Shown piece by piece: positions 1 to 6,516 of a DNA stretch of 10,823 bases. The position numbers and the translations under genes are program-made. Below the pieces are notes generated by a model. It was not told where the DNA came from. It did no database searches and saw only the letters and a list, made by a program, of their open reading frames with translations. Source of the stretch: JAAETI01 sp965368515 (GTDB taxonomy: Bacteria > Actinomycetota > Acidimicrobiia > Spongiisociales > UBA5794); the NCBI GenBank assembly GCA_965368515.1, contig CBDUNF010000119.1, positions 1 through 10,823 of the forward strand, read 5' to 3'. The first letter of the stretch is position 1. Every line of letters starts with the position of its first letter.

Positions 1-647
1 ACAGGAAGTGGCTGCTGGAGCGTCGCCGTCGGGCTCTAGCGACCGGCTCTGCGGTTCTCGGGTTCTATTGGGGCGTGTGGTCGATCGTGTACGTTCTGCC
101 GGATGCGCTCGACGGGTTCGATGAGGTGTATCCGGTGATGAACCCAAGCGACTTTGCGATCTACGCCATGATCGTTGGCGCAGTGTTTGGCACAGCACAG
201 TTCCTAATTGGATTTGTCTGGCCAGACGGATTCCGGCCCGGGAAGTGGGGCCGGCGCGGCATCGTTGCACTTCTCCTCGGCTACGCGTCACTGGCCGTCC
301 TCCCCGTCGTTCCCTGGGCGCCTGTCAAGTTTGCGGTTCTCGTCGGCGGCGCTCTGTGGCTATTGCGTAGGAGCCGAGAAGCCGATCCGGAGGAACCAAC
401 GATATTTGCCGCCCTCGCGGGACGTGTGCAACTCGGCGATGTTGTCATCGTGATGGTCGGTCCAGCAGTGGCCGCGCTCACCTACGCATCTGTGTGGTCA
501 ATGGAGCTCAGTGAGGAAGCCATCCAGGGCGTCTTTGCGGCGTTCTCTGGTCTTCAGGTGCTGGCCGGCCTCGTGGCATTCGGATGGGCGGCATGGCGTT
601 CGCTGCGACGAGAGGCGACCGATTTGGCAGCATCGATGGACGGCTAG
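1..647 (+). CDS. Multi-pass membrane protein of unknown function, 5' end outside the window
   Basis: I do not recognise the family. A GTG at base 75 could be a start giving 190 residues, but the same frame is open back to the left edge (from base 3). It encodes an Arg-rich cytoplasmic-looking stretch (RRRR, bases 21-32) and then the first half of a hydrophobic segment that continues past the GTG. Starting at 75 would cut that membrane segment, so the true start is probably upstream and this entry is 5'-partial. Counting from the GTG, further hydrophobic segments lie at about residues 27-49, 62-80, 83-97, 119-140 and 151-174, about six in all with the first. Loops are Arg-rich (about 98-101 and 175-179). 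No catalytic motif is visible. It stops with TAG at 645-647, 72 bases before the next gene on the same strand. An integral membrane location is likely; the role is unknown. Confidence 0.7.
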   Translation, partial: RKWLLERRRRALATGSAVLGFYWGVWSIVYVLPDALDGFDEVYPVMNPSDFAIYAMIVGAVFGTAQFLIGFVWPDGFRPGKWGRRGIVALLLGYASLAVLPVVPWAPVKFAVLVGGALWLLRRSREADPEEPTIFAALAGRVQLGDVVIVMVGPAVAALTYASVWSMELSEEAIQGVFAAFSGLQVLAGLVAFGWAAWRSLRREATDLAASMDG

Positions 648-704
648 TCGCGGGCGTGCTGCGCTTTCAGTGTTGGTATCCGAGGCGCTCGAGTAGCGGC
701 GTCG

Positions 705-713
705 TGGGATACT
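705..713 (+). promoter_or_regulatory. Extended -10 element for the ketopantoate-reductase-like gene, leaderless type
   Basis: TGG followed by GATACT (hexamer 708-713) fits an extended -10 (TGn plus nATAnT). It ends six bases before the ATG at 720, so the predicted transcription start falls on or next to the start codon. There is no convincing Shine-Dalgarno and no clear -35. The leaderless reading is an inference from spacing. Confidence 0.45.
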
Positions 714-719
714 CAGACA

Positions 720-1685
720 ATGCGGTTTGTTGTTTTTGGAGCAGGTGCAGTCGGGGGCGTAGTCGGTGCGCAGTTGCATAGGGCCAACCATGATGTGACA
801 TTGGTGGCGCGGGGTGACCACTTTGCGGCGATTCGTGACCGCGGCCTCGGGTTCGAGAGCCCCGCAGAGAGCGTACGTCTCGATATCCCTGTCGTCGCCG
901 ATGTTGCCGACGCCGGAGTGTCGCCGGAGACGGTGGTGCTGCTCACAGTGAAGACCCAGGACACTGCGGAGGCGATTCGGGCATTACGCGCTGTCGCCGG
1001 GTCGGATACACCTGTGGTGTGTGTCCAGAACGGGGTGGAGAGCGAGCGGGTCGTCACCCGTGGTTTCGCCAACGTCTACGGCGTTCCGGTGATGTGCCCG
1101 TGCTTGTTCTTGGAGCCCGGTGCCGTCCGCGCCTATTCAGCTCCGATCACCGGGATCCTCGATCTCGGCAGATATCCCGAGGGGGTCGACGACACAGCTG
1201 CCGAGATAGCCGCCGCATTCACCAGCGCGTCCTTCGTGTCCGAGGTTCGCCCCGACGTCATGCGCTGGAAGTATCGCAAGCTGATCCGCAACCTCCGCAA
1301 CGGCATCGAGGCTGTCTGTGGCAGAGAGGCCAGTCGGGGTCGTATCGGAGAAATGACGACTCGGGAGGCGGAGCACGTCTTGGACGTTGCCGGGATCGAT
1401 GTAGCTCCGCTGGCTGAAGATGAAGCACGTCGCGGCAGCATCCTCCAGACCGGGCCGGTTGGCGGCACGCCCCGACCCGGAGGTTCGGTGTGGCAGAGCC
1501 TCACCCGGCAGGTCGGGACAGTCGAGACCGACTATCTCAGCGGCGAGATAGTGCAACTGGGACGTTTGCACGGGGTCGGTACGCCGGTGAATGCGCTCTT
1601 GCAGCGACTTGCATTCGACATGGCAAGCAAGCGAACGCCCCCGGCAACGGTGACCGAGGCCGAGTTCCTGGCGATGCTCGGCTAG
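720..1685 (+). CDS. Ketopantoate reductase family protein (2-dehydropantoate 2-reductase, ApbA/PanE-like)
   Basis: The 321-residue protein has the usual length and order of this family. An N-terminal Rossmann NADP-binding domain carries GAGAVG at residues 7-12. VKTQ holds K78, and QNG (103-105) holds the conserved substrate-binding Asn. The C-terminal helical domain carries the W183-K184-x-x-K187 ... N191 ... N194 signature, whose Lys acts as the general acid in PanE. ETDYLSGE (269-276) and GTPVNALL (287-294) match the E-x-x-x-x-G-E ... P-x-N ending of the family. The known reaction is NADPH-dependent reduction of 2-dehydropantoate to pantoate in coenzyme A synthesis, in the cytoplasm. Many bacteria carry paralogs of unclear substrate, and no other pantothenate gene is adjacent, so family membership is firm but substrate is not. 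The start is the ATG at 720, chosen because GxGxxG then begins at the normal distance from the N-terminus. The gene converges on the MBL-rhodanese gene 13 bases beyond its stop. Confidence 0.9.
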   Translation: MRFVVFGAGAVGGVVGAQLHRANHDVTLVARGDHFAAIRDRGLGFESPAESVRLDIPVVADVADAGVSPETVVLLTVKTQDTAEAIRALRAVAGSDTPVVCVQNGVESERVVTRGFANVYGVPVMCPCLFLEPGAVRAYSAPITGILDLGRYPEGVDDTAAEIAAAFTSASFVSEVRPDVMRWKYRKLIRNLRNGIEAVCGREASRGRIGEMTTREAEHVLDVAGIDVAPLAEDEARRGSILQTGPVGGTPRPGGSVWQSLTRQVGTVETDYLSGEIVQLGRLHGVGTPVNALLQRLAFDMASKRTPPATVTEAEFLAMLG

Positions 1686-1692
1686 GACCGAC

Positions 1693-1708
1693 GCAGCTCT
1701 AGGGCTGC
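1693..1708. terminator. Small hairpin between convergent genes, possible shared terminator
   Basis: GCAGC, a six-base loop and GCTGC form a short inverted repeat in the 13-base gap between two convergent stop codons, overlapping the TAG of the minus-strand gene. The stem has only five pairs and there is no T-run on either side, so intrinsic termination is possible but weakly supported. Confidence 0.25.
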
Positions 1709-3054
1709 ACCCGAAGTACTTCCGGTACACCACCGACGGTGACCACGATCGGCGCTATTCCCAACTCGCTGAGCAGAGTTCCGGCGATCGAAGCCCGCCC
1801 TCCGCTCTGGCAGACCACCCAGACCGGCCGAGATCGATCGAGATCCTCTGGCAACCCGTCGCGAAGATCCGGTAGGTAGCGATGAATTGATCCTTTGATG
1901 TGGCCCGCTGCCCACTCCAGTGGGTCCCGGACGTCGAGTATCTGCAGGTCGTTGGCGTTCGTAGCCAATGCTTGAGTCAGGTCGGCGTGGGAGGCGGTCT
2001 CGAACGTGGCGACGGTATGCCCCGCGGCGACCCATGACTCGAGATTACGGAGAACACCGCAAACGTTCGTAAAGCCGATTCGCGACAGTTCCGTTGCAGC
2101 CATCCGGGCATCATCTGCAGTGTCGAGTACGAGAACGAGGGGAGCGTTGTACTCGAGTAGCCAACCTGCCCACGCTGCATAGGAGTCACCGATCTCGATA
2201 CCAACTGACCCTGCGATACGACCTGCGGCCACGGCATCGCGTTTCCGGCCGTCCAGCACCACCGCACCATCTGCGATGGCCTCCGCAGCATCGTCCGGAG
2301 AGAGCTCAGGCGGAGCTGCCACATCGAGAGCGGTCGGGTTCTGCTTGTTGGTCGGACCCATGTGTGCGTAGTAGCTGGGGTACGGAACAAGGCTGCTCAG
2401 CTGATCGTCGGCGAACGCCTCCGGGTCATCGAAGCGATACAGGGCGTTCTCGGCCTTTTCCCGGCCGATCGTCGACGTGGTCCTGCCGGCCCCGGAGGCC
2501 GTGCAGAATGAGCCCTCGCCATGCGTGGGGAACACGCCCGTCTCGTCGGGAAGGCTCCCAAGTAGCTGCAGGCTGCCGTATTGAAGCCGTGACAGTTGCC
2601 GGGCGTACTCAAACCCGAGCAGGTCGGACCGTCCTGCGGCACCGACGAGGAGGCTCCCGCCGGTGAAGACTGCCTGTTCCTCACCATCGACGAGTATGAG
2701 GTAGCTGGTGTGCTCTGGGGTGTGGCCCGGAGTGTGGAGCGGGCGGATCGCCAGGCCATTGCCGCCGGTCAGCTCTTCGTTGTGGAAGGCGGGCCGGAAT
2801 GCGAAAGCGGCGCCCGACGCTGCTGGGAGCACGAGGTCAGCACCGCGAGCTCTGGCGAGGTCACGGCCACCGGAGATGTAGTCGTTGTGCAGATGCGTCT
2901 CGAGCACATGGGTGAGCGTGACTCCTCGGTCATCGAGGACCTCGGTGAACCGACCGGTGTCCCGCTGCGGGTCGATGACGAGAGCGCTGTCTCCGTGGAT
3001 GGCGATGTAGGTGGCGTCGCCGAGGCTGGCGGTGCGGACCAAGATCACTTCCAT
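1699..3054 (-). CDS. MBL-fold hydrolase with two rhodanese domains (persulfide-dioxygenase-like)
   Basis: The 451-residue protein has an N-terminal metallo-beta-lactamase domain (about 1-200) of the ETHE1/glyoxalase II branch: THLHNDY (H54, H56, D58), HTPGH (H111), FTGGSLL (131-136) and PTHGEG (H178). Two rhodanese modules follow. The first (about 251-345) has Asp311 where the catalytic Cys should be, so it is probably structural. The second (about 360-451) has a full active loop, C415-QSGGR, and ends soon after GGVPEV. Relatives oxidise persulfide sulfur or move sulfane sulfur in the cytoplasm, so a role in sulfide or persulfide detoxification is likely. The metal-binding Asp in the FTGD motif of ETHE1 is Gly133 here, so the exact reaction is open. 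The ATG at 3054 is well supported by AAGGAG at 3060-3065, five bases upstream. The gene lies downstream of the APH-like gene with a 101-base gap holding its own candidate promoter. Confidence 0.9.
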   Translation of the reverse strand: MEVILVRTASLGDATYIAIHGDSALVIDPQRDTGRFTEVLDDRGVTLTHVLETHLHNDYISGGRDLARARGADLVLPAASGAAFAFRPAFHNEELTGGNGLAIRPLHTPGHTPEHTSYLILVDGEEQAVFTGGSLLVGAAGRSDLLGFEYARQLSRLQYGSLQLLGSLPDETGVFPTHGEGSFCTASGAGRTTSTIGREKAENALYRFDDPEAFADDQLSSLVPYPSYYAHMGPTNKQNPTALDVAAPPELSPDDAAEAIADGAVVLDGRKRDAVAAGRIAGSVGIEIGDSYAAWAGWLLEYNAPLVLVLDTADDARMAATELSRIGFTNVCGVLRNLESWVAAGHTVATFETASHADLTQALATNANDLQILDVRDPLEWAAGHIKGSIHRYLPDLRDGLPEDLDRSRPVWVVCQSGGRASIAGTLLSELGIAPIVVTVGGVPEVLRVQP

Positions 3055-3081
3055 GACGGCTCCTTCTGGACGGGGACTCGA

Positions 3082-3109
3082 TTGACAACCTTCTCCGCCA
3101 CCCTATACA
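3082..3109 (+). promoter_or_regulatory. Near-consensus sigma-70-type promoter pointing away from any + strand gene
   Basis: A perfect TTGACA (3082-3087), a 16-base spacer and TATACA (3104-3109) form the best housekeeping-promoter match in the window. It faces rightward, into the 3' end of the minus-strand kinase gene, where no + strand gene is present. It could drive an antisense transcript, or it may be a chance match or part of a bidirectional promoter. Confidence 0.35.
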
Positions 3110-3127
3110 TGGGGAATCGGCTGTCTG
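3100..3127 (-). promoter_or_regulatory. Candidate promoter of the MBL-rhodanese gene, with possible operator
   Basis: On the minus strand CAGACA (3122-3127), a 16-base spacer and TAGGGT (3100-3105) form a plausible actinobacterial promoter about 45 bases before the start codon. The same bases hold an imperfect inverted repeat, ACCC...GGGG (3100-3114). This loosely resembles CsoR/CstR-family operators that control persulfide and rhodanese genes. The match is weak and the assignment is an inference. Confidence 0.3.
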
Positions 3128-3155
3128 CGGACCATGCCGTGGCTTTGGCTCGCGG

Positions 3156-4019
3156 TCAAGCTGCGAGGAGCCACCGGGCGGTCTCGATGTGGTCGGGCAG
3201 AACCTGACCGTTCTCGAATCCCCAGGCAATCGCTTGCCCGGCCGCCCACAGCCGAGCTCGATCCCGATCGATGCCCAGCTCGTGCGTGAGCCGGTCGAGG
3301 CGGTACAGCACGTGCTCTTTGCTGTGGCCGAACTCGGCAGAGCGGATGATCGGGCTGAGCCCGTACTCGCGCTCACCAACTAGGGGCTTGGGATCGATAG
3401 CGAGCCAAGGTTCGCGTTGTGCGCTGAGTACGTTGTCGGCGTGGAGGTCTTGGTGTAACAGAACCTGCTCGCCCTGAGTTGCTTTGAGAACGCGAAGGAT
3501 CGCGATGACGTCATCGAGCAGGCTCTTCTCAAACGGTTCGCCTGCTTTCTCAAACTCGAGCGGCAGGTTGGTGATCCACCGATCGACCTCGTCCGCAAGC
3601 AGATTGAAGGAAGCGGATGGGGGTACCCATAGCCGAGGGAGCAGGTCAATCATCACCCGTAGCCCTGTTTCGGGACCTGTCGTTGACAGGCGGCTGCCCG
3701 GCGTGCACCTCTCGAGCAGTAGCGCATGACGCTCGGGGTCATGGGCGAGGAGCCGGATCGCTCCGTTGCCATCCCAGTTGGTCAGGGCATCCGCTTCGGC
3801 GTCGCTCTCCCGATGGGGCCACTGGATCTTGAGCACCAGCTCGCTGCCATGTCTGTCGATGACCGGCGCGACGTATGACACGTATGAGCCCGCATACGGT
3901 TCGCCCGGCCGGAGTTCCCAGTCCGCCAGACAAGCAGCCAATGTGTTTGGTAGCTCGGTGAGCCAGAGGCGCCCTTGCTCCGAGTCTTCGAGCCAGCCGA
4001 GCGTGGCCGGTATGTCCAT
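3156..4019 (-). CDS. Aminoglycoside phosphotransferase, streptomycin 6-kinase (APH(6))-like
   Basis: The 287-residue kinase-fold protein has the layout of the APH(6)/hydroxyurea-phosphotransferase family (PF04655). LVLKIQWP places the ATP-binding Lys at K64. The Brenner motif HQDLHADN gives catalytic D191 with H189 and N196. AIDPKPLVGEREYG (207-220) contains the Mg-binding D209 and the family signature usually written DPKGLVGE. Known members use ATP to phosphorylate streptomycin at the 6-hydroxyl, but many chromosomal homologs have unknown small-molecule substrates, so resistance is not shown. Pro212 replaces the usual Gly of that signature. The ATG at 4019 has no Shine-Dalgarno but a -10-like TAACCT ends six bases upstream, suggesting separate leaderless transcription. 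There is no mobile-element sequence nearby. It sits between the sulfur-protein gene and a putative lipoprotein gene, with no obvious functional link. Confidence 0.85.
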   Translation of the reverse strand: MDIPATLGWLEDSEQGRLWLTELPNTLAACLADWELRPGEPYAGSYVSYVAPVIDRHGSELVLKIQWPHRESDAEADALTNWDGNGAIRLLAHDPERHALLLERCTPGSRLSTTGPETGLRVMIDLLPRLWVPPSASFNLLADEVDRWITNLPLEFEKAGEPFEKSLLDDVIAILRVLKATQGEQVLLHQDLHADNVLSAQREPWLAIDPKPLVGEREYGLSPIIRSAEFGHSKEHVLYRLDRLTHELGIDRDRARLWAAGQAIAWGFENGQVLPDHIETARWLLAA

Positions 4020-4025
4020 AGCCCG

Positions 4026-4031
4026 AGGTTA
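4026..4031 (-). promoter_or_regulatory. -10 element for the APH-like gene, leaderless type
   Basis: TAACCT on the minus strand fits the actinobacterial TAnnnT -10 pattern and ends exactly six bases before the ATG at 4019. The predicted transcription start therefore coincides with the start codon. No -35 match is clear. Confidence 0.4.
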
Positions 4032-4101
4032 GGTGACCGCGAGACTCGTTGCAGGTTGTCTAGTGGTCCCAGGATCACGTCTCATTCGCCGACCATTGCA
4101 G

Positions 4102-4320
4102 TTACCGGGTTGTCGTGAGCGAGCCATTGTCGCCATATCTGGACTCGGTTGCGCTGGCACCCGGCACATCGATCAAGGCGCGGGCGGCACTACGCACGGC
4201 GGCATCGAGCTCTTCGGCCGGGGTGGGAGGTGGCGACGCGACCGTTTGGATGTCGCTGTTGCCGCTGCAAGCGCCGGCAAGGAGAATCGTGCCGCGGAGG
4301 GCGATCCTTAGCTGCTTCAT
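4102..4320 (-). CDS. Small putative lipoprotein
   Basis: The 72-residue reading frame begins with basic residues (K2, R5, R9), a short hydrophobic stretch and LLAGAC, which is a passable though not ideal lipobox with the lipidated Cys at residue 18. A Ser/Pro/Thr-rich linker (PPPTP, about 30-34) and a short Ala-rich helix follow. A weak Shine-Dalgarno, AGGCGAG (4325-4331), precedes the ATG by four bases. It starts 28 bases downstream of the DUF2877 gene on the same strand and could be cotranscribed with it. There is no recognisable domain and it is short for a lipoprotein. It could be a genuine small envelope protein, the remains of a longer gene, or a chance frame. If real it would be anchored to the outer face of the cytoplasmic membrane. 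Confidence 0.45.
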   Translation of the reverse strand: MKQLRIALRGTILLAGACSGNSDIQTVASPPPTPAEELDAAVRSAARALIDVPGASATESRYGDNGSLTTTR

Positions 4321-4348
4321 TGTTCTCGCCTGGATATGCCGCTGCAGG

Positions 4349-5209
4349 CTATTGGCGGACGCGGGCGACAGATTCGATGAGGGACTGGGCGCCGAGCACG
4401 ATGCCGGCTGCCAGCGCCGGTCCGGAGCTGTGACCGACTCGGATCAGTCCAAGATGGCTGGCGCGGATGTCGCCGCGTCCCGTGAGCGACCGCAGAAGCG
4501 CTCCGGCTGGTTCAGCGACCTGGCCCCGCAACGCCGATTGGATGAGCGCGGCCGAGAACGTTGTGGTGCGCGCCTCGGCAAGGCGGGCTAGCGGTACCGA
4601 GATTCCGGCCATCATCGACACGGTTCGCTCCATGCCCAAAGACTCGGCAAGCAACCTCGTCGCCGCCAGCGCACCGGCGAGATAATCATCACCTTCCGGA
4701 GTGAGTCCAGGTCCCTTCCCCAGCAAAGAGCGAGCCGCGTGGAGGACCCCACCCGCCGAGTGGGCTACAAAAGCGTTGTGCAGGGCATGCGAGTTGATGT
4801 CGGGGACATCGTTGGGCAGGTCGACAAGTGCGGCGGCGAGCTGTTCGGTGGAGACCGATGCCAACGCGGGGCGGGGATCCCACCATCGTGCCACGCTGAC
4901 AGCGAGTCCCTCGAGCATCACCCGGCCATGTCCGATGTCAACCGGAGCCCCATGGGTTACGGCGCTGAAGAGGTTGTCTGAGGACCCGGCTGCAATCTGG
5001 ATTCCGTTGGGAAGACGGGTGGCATCGTTGGTCGACACGACGATGACACGGTCGTCGACTGCCAGCCAGACCGCATGGCTCGACATCCCGAGAACCATCG
5101 CTTCGCTGCCTGCACCGGTCACGAGGCCGTGGACGGCGGTGCTGCCCACCCCCGACACCCGGGCGGGCGTCGGAGGGGGCTGGGTCTCTATCGTCTCGGG
5201 GTTCGTCAC
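4349..5209 (-). CDS. DUF2877 protein, AllH (oxamate carbamoyltransferase subunit)-like
   Basis: The 286-residue protein carries the DUF2877 hallmark LLGKGPGLTPEGDDYLAG (162-179), a conserved TTTFSAALI segment (215-223) and a Gly-rich C-terminal GHSSGPALAAGIVLG (259-273). In E. coli the DUF2877 protein AllH (YlbF) works with AllF (FdrA) and AllG (YlbE) in oxamate carbamoyltransferase at the end of anaerobic allantoin breakdown, giving carbamoyl phosphate. Neither partner is visible here, so the function is uncertain. The start is GTG at 5209, only six bases after the TAG of the ring-opening amidohydrolase gene, with a weak GAGA-type ribosome site inside the upstream gene's end; translational coupling is likely. 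The tight pairing suggests a shared pathway for cyclic ureides. The first 20 residues are Pro/Thr-rich and may be extra, so a slightly later start is possible. Confidence 0.8.
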   Translation of the reverse strand: MTNPETIETQPPPTPARVSGVGSTAVHGLVTGAGSEAMVLGMSSHAVWLAVDDRVIVVSTNDATRLPNGIQIAAGSSDNLFSAVTHGAPVDIGHGRVMLEGLAVSVARWWDPRPALASVSTEQLAAALVDLPNDVPDINSHALHNAFVAHSAGGVLHAARSLLGKGPGLTPEGDDYLAGALAATRLLAESLGMERTVSMMAGISVPLARLAEARTTTFSAALIQSALRGQVAEPAGALLRSLTGRGDIRASHLGLIRVGHSSGPALAAGIVLGAQSLIESVARVRQ

Positions 5210-5215
5210 GGTTCT

Positions 5216-6313
5216 CTATCCGAGGTCCACGATTGCTGCGACGGGGCCGCCACCGCTCGGGCCTTGATGCAGTGCGGCGACGGACACGAACACGGCGGCG
5301 TCGTCTACGGCCGCGGCAACGACTCCACCAACCGCACCCTTGATGTGGCGATGATGGTGCACATCGGAATCGTCGAGGGACACCTGCCGGCGGCCTCGCA
5401 GACGCGAGGTCGGGTCGGCTTCACACTTGACGAACATGTTGACGACCCGGCCGTCGAGATCCTGGGGCTTGGCACGCTCAGGGAGTTCGAGACCTGCCGA
5501 TCGGATGGCCCGGTAGACACCTTCCTGGTCGAGAGCGTCATTCATCACGTCGTGACCTATTCGGTAGCGGCCACCGGCTCCAGGGACGTTGCCGACCACG
5601 ACCGTTTGCGCCTGGTCAAGCTCGACACCAGAGGAGCAAGAGGCTACCGAGGAGTACAGACCGAGGTCATGGCCAATCTGCTCGGCGGTCGGCATGCCGA
5701 TCTCGCCGAGAGCGACGGCAATACCCAGGGCTGAGGTGCCGTTGGACACATTCATCGACTCGAGCGGATCCTCGGTGAAGACCGAGTGACCGCGTGACTT
5801 GGCATCGTTGATGGTTTCCATTACCAACAGCGGGGTCTTGGTCTGAACATAGTGAACGTCGGCAGGGTCTTCGATGCCCGCCTCGGCCATGGCTCGGCGC
5901 ACGCCTTCAGCGACCTTCTCAACCATGGCGGGACGTCCGATGTCCTCGGGCAGGATCACATCGCTCATCGCGTAGCCCACGACGAGGCGTGGCTCGTCGG
6001 ACGCGGGCTGGTCGTTGGCTACGTTGGCAAAAATCGTGGCGTGCGGGGTGAGGATGCCGTCGGTGCCACCAGACCACACCATGGGGATTTCCTTGACCTC
6101 TTCGTAGGGCCGGGTGCCCTTCTCTATCAGGACCTTGCGGAACGCCTGGTCGGCGAGGATTCGGGTGAAGTCGTTGACGCCACCGTTGCCCTCCGTCTTG
6201 CCGACAACCGCGACAACGCCGTCGGCGTCGAACGCACCTTCTTCGATCAGGGCCGCCAAACCAGATGCGTCACTAACGCTCTCGAGCACGACTTTGCGGA
6301 CCTCAATGGCCAT
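5216..6313 (-). CDS. Ring-opening amidohydrolase (cyanuric acid hydrolase/barbiturase family)
   Basis: The 365-residue protein shows the three-fold repeated toblerone fold unique to this family, one Lys-Ser pair per repeat. K39 (GKTEGNGGVNDF) pairs with S81 (WSGGTDG), K159 (QTKTPLL) with S227 (CSSGVELDQ), and K296 (FVKCEAD) with S344 near the C-terminal HQGPSGGGPVAAI (349-361). Length and spacing match AtzD/TrzD and barbiturase. Known members hydrolyse cyanuric acid to carboxybiuret or barbituric acid to ureidomalonate in the cytoplasm. Motifs visible here do not separate the two substrates with certainty; barbiturate from oxidative pyrimidine breakdown is an equally good guess. The ATG at 6313 is fixed by AAGGGAG (6320-6326), six bases upstream. 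It is the first gene of the minus-strand block, directly followed by the DUF2877 gene. A perfect palindrome 61 bases upstream probably controls it. Confidence 0.93.
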   Translation of the reverse strand: MAIEVRKVVLESVSDASGLAALIEEGAFDADGVVAVVGKTEGNGGVNDFTRILADQAFRKVLIEKGTRPYEEVKEIPMVWSGGTDGILTPHATIFANVANDQPASDEPRLVVGYAMSDVILPEDIGRPAMVEKVAEGVRRAMAEAGIEDPADVHYVQTKTPLLVMETINDAKSRGHSVFTEDPLESMNVSNGTSALGIAVALGEIGMPTAEQIGHDLGLYSSVASCSSGVELDQAQTVVVGNVPGAGGRYRIGHDVMNDALDQEGVYRAIRSAGLELPERAKPQDLDGRVVNMFVKCEADPTSRLRGRRQVSLDDSDVHHHRHIKGAVGGVVAAAVDDAAVFVSVAALHQGPSGGGPVAAIVDLG

Positions 6314-6373
6314 CGCCTACTCCCTTGTAGCCGGTACCTTCCTCGCCCGCGATGCCGTACGGGCACATATGCA

Positions 6374-6397
6374 GAGCGGACAATCCATTGTCCGCTC
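6374..6397. promoter_or_regulatory. Perfect 11-2-11 palindrome, probable operator
   Basis: The arm GAGCGGACAAT is followed by CC and its exact reverse complement ATTGTCCGCTC. This is the strongest inverted repeat I found in the window. It sits in the 203-base divergent space between the amidohydrolase gene and the esterase gene, just upstream of CATATG (6366-6371), which could serve as a -10 for the amidohydrolase. That position fits binding of a dimeric repressor such as a TetR- or GntR-type regulator over the promoter. No regulator gene is in the window. A transcribed hairpin is less likely because there is no T-run. Confidence 0.65.
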
Positions 6398-6504
6398 ACC
6401 AGGGATATGAGAATAGGGACCAATGTCACTGAGTGTGCGGCTGATCCCTGGTTGATCGGTGCGAGCGGGGGCGGCGAGCGCCTATCGAGGGTCGATCACC
6501 CGAA

Positions 6505-6510
6505 TATGCT
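6505..6510 (+). promoter_or_regulatory. -10 element for the esterase gene, leaderless type
   Basis: TATGCT fits the TAnnnT -10 pattern and ends exactly six bases before the ATG at 6517. The intervening bases are GC-rich (GCCCCC) with no Shine-Dalgarno, so a leaderless mRNA is the simplest reading. The -35 is not recognisable. Confidence 0.45.
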
Positions 6511-6516
6511 GCCCCC

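Noticed and set aside
1699..3054. Naming the MBL protein glyoxalase II
   Set aside because: It lacks the full HxHxDH motif and carries two rhodanese domains, which points to sulfur chemistry rather than lactoylglutathione hydrolysis.
2094..3207. Long + strand frames antisense to the MBL-rhodanese gene
   Set aside because: They mirror the coding constraint of a well-supported gene in GC-rich DNA and give low-complexity Arg/Ser/Pro-rich products.
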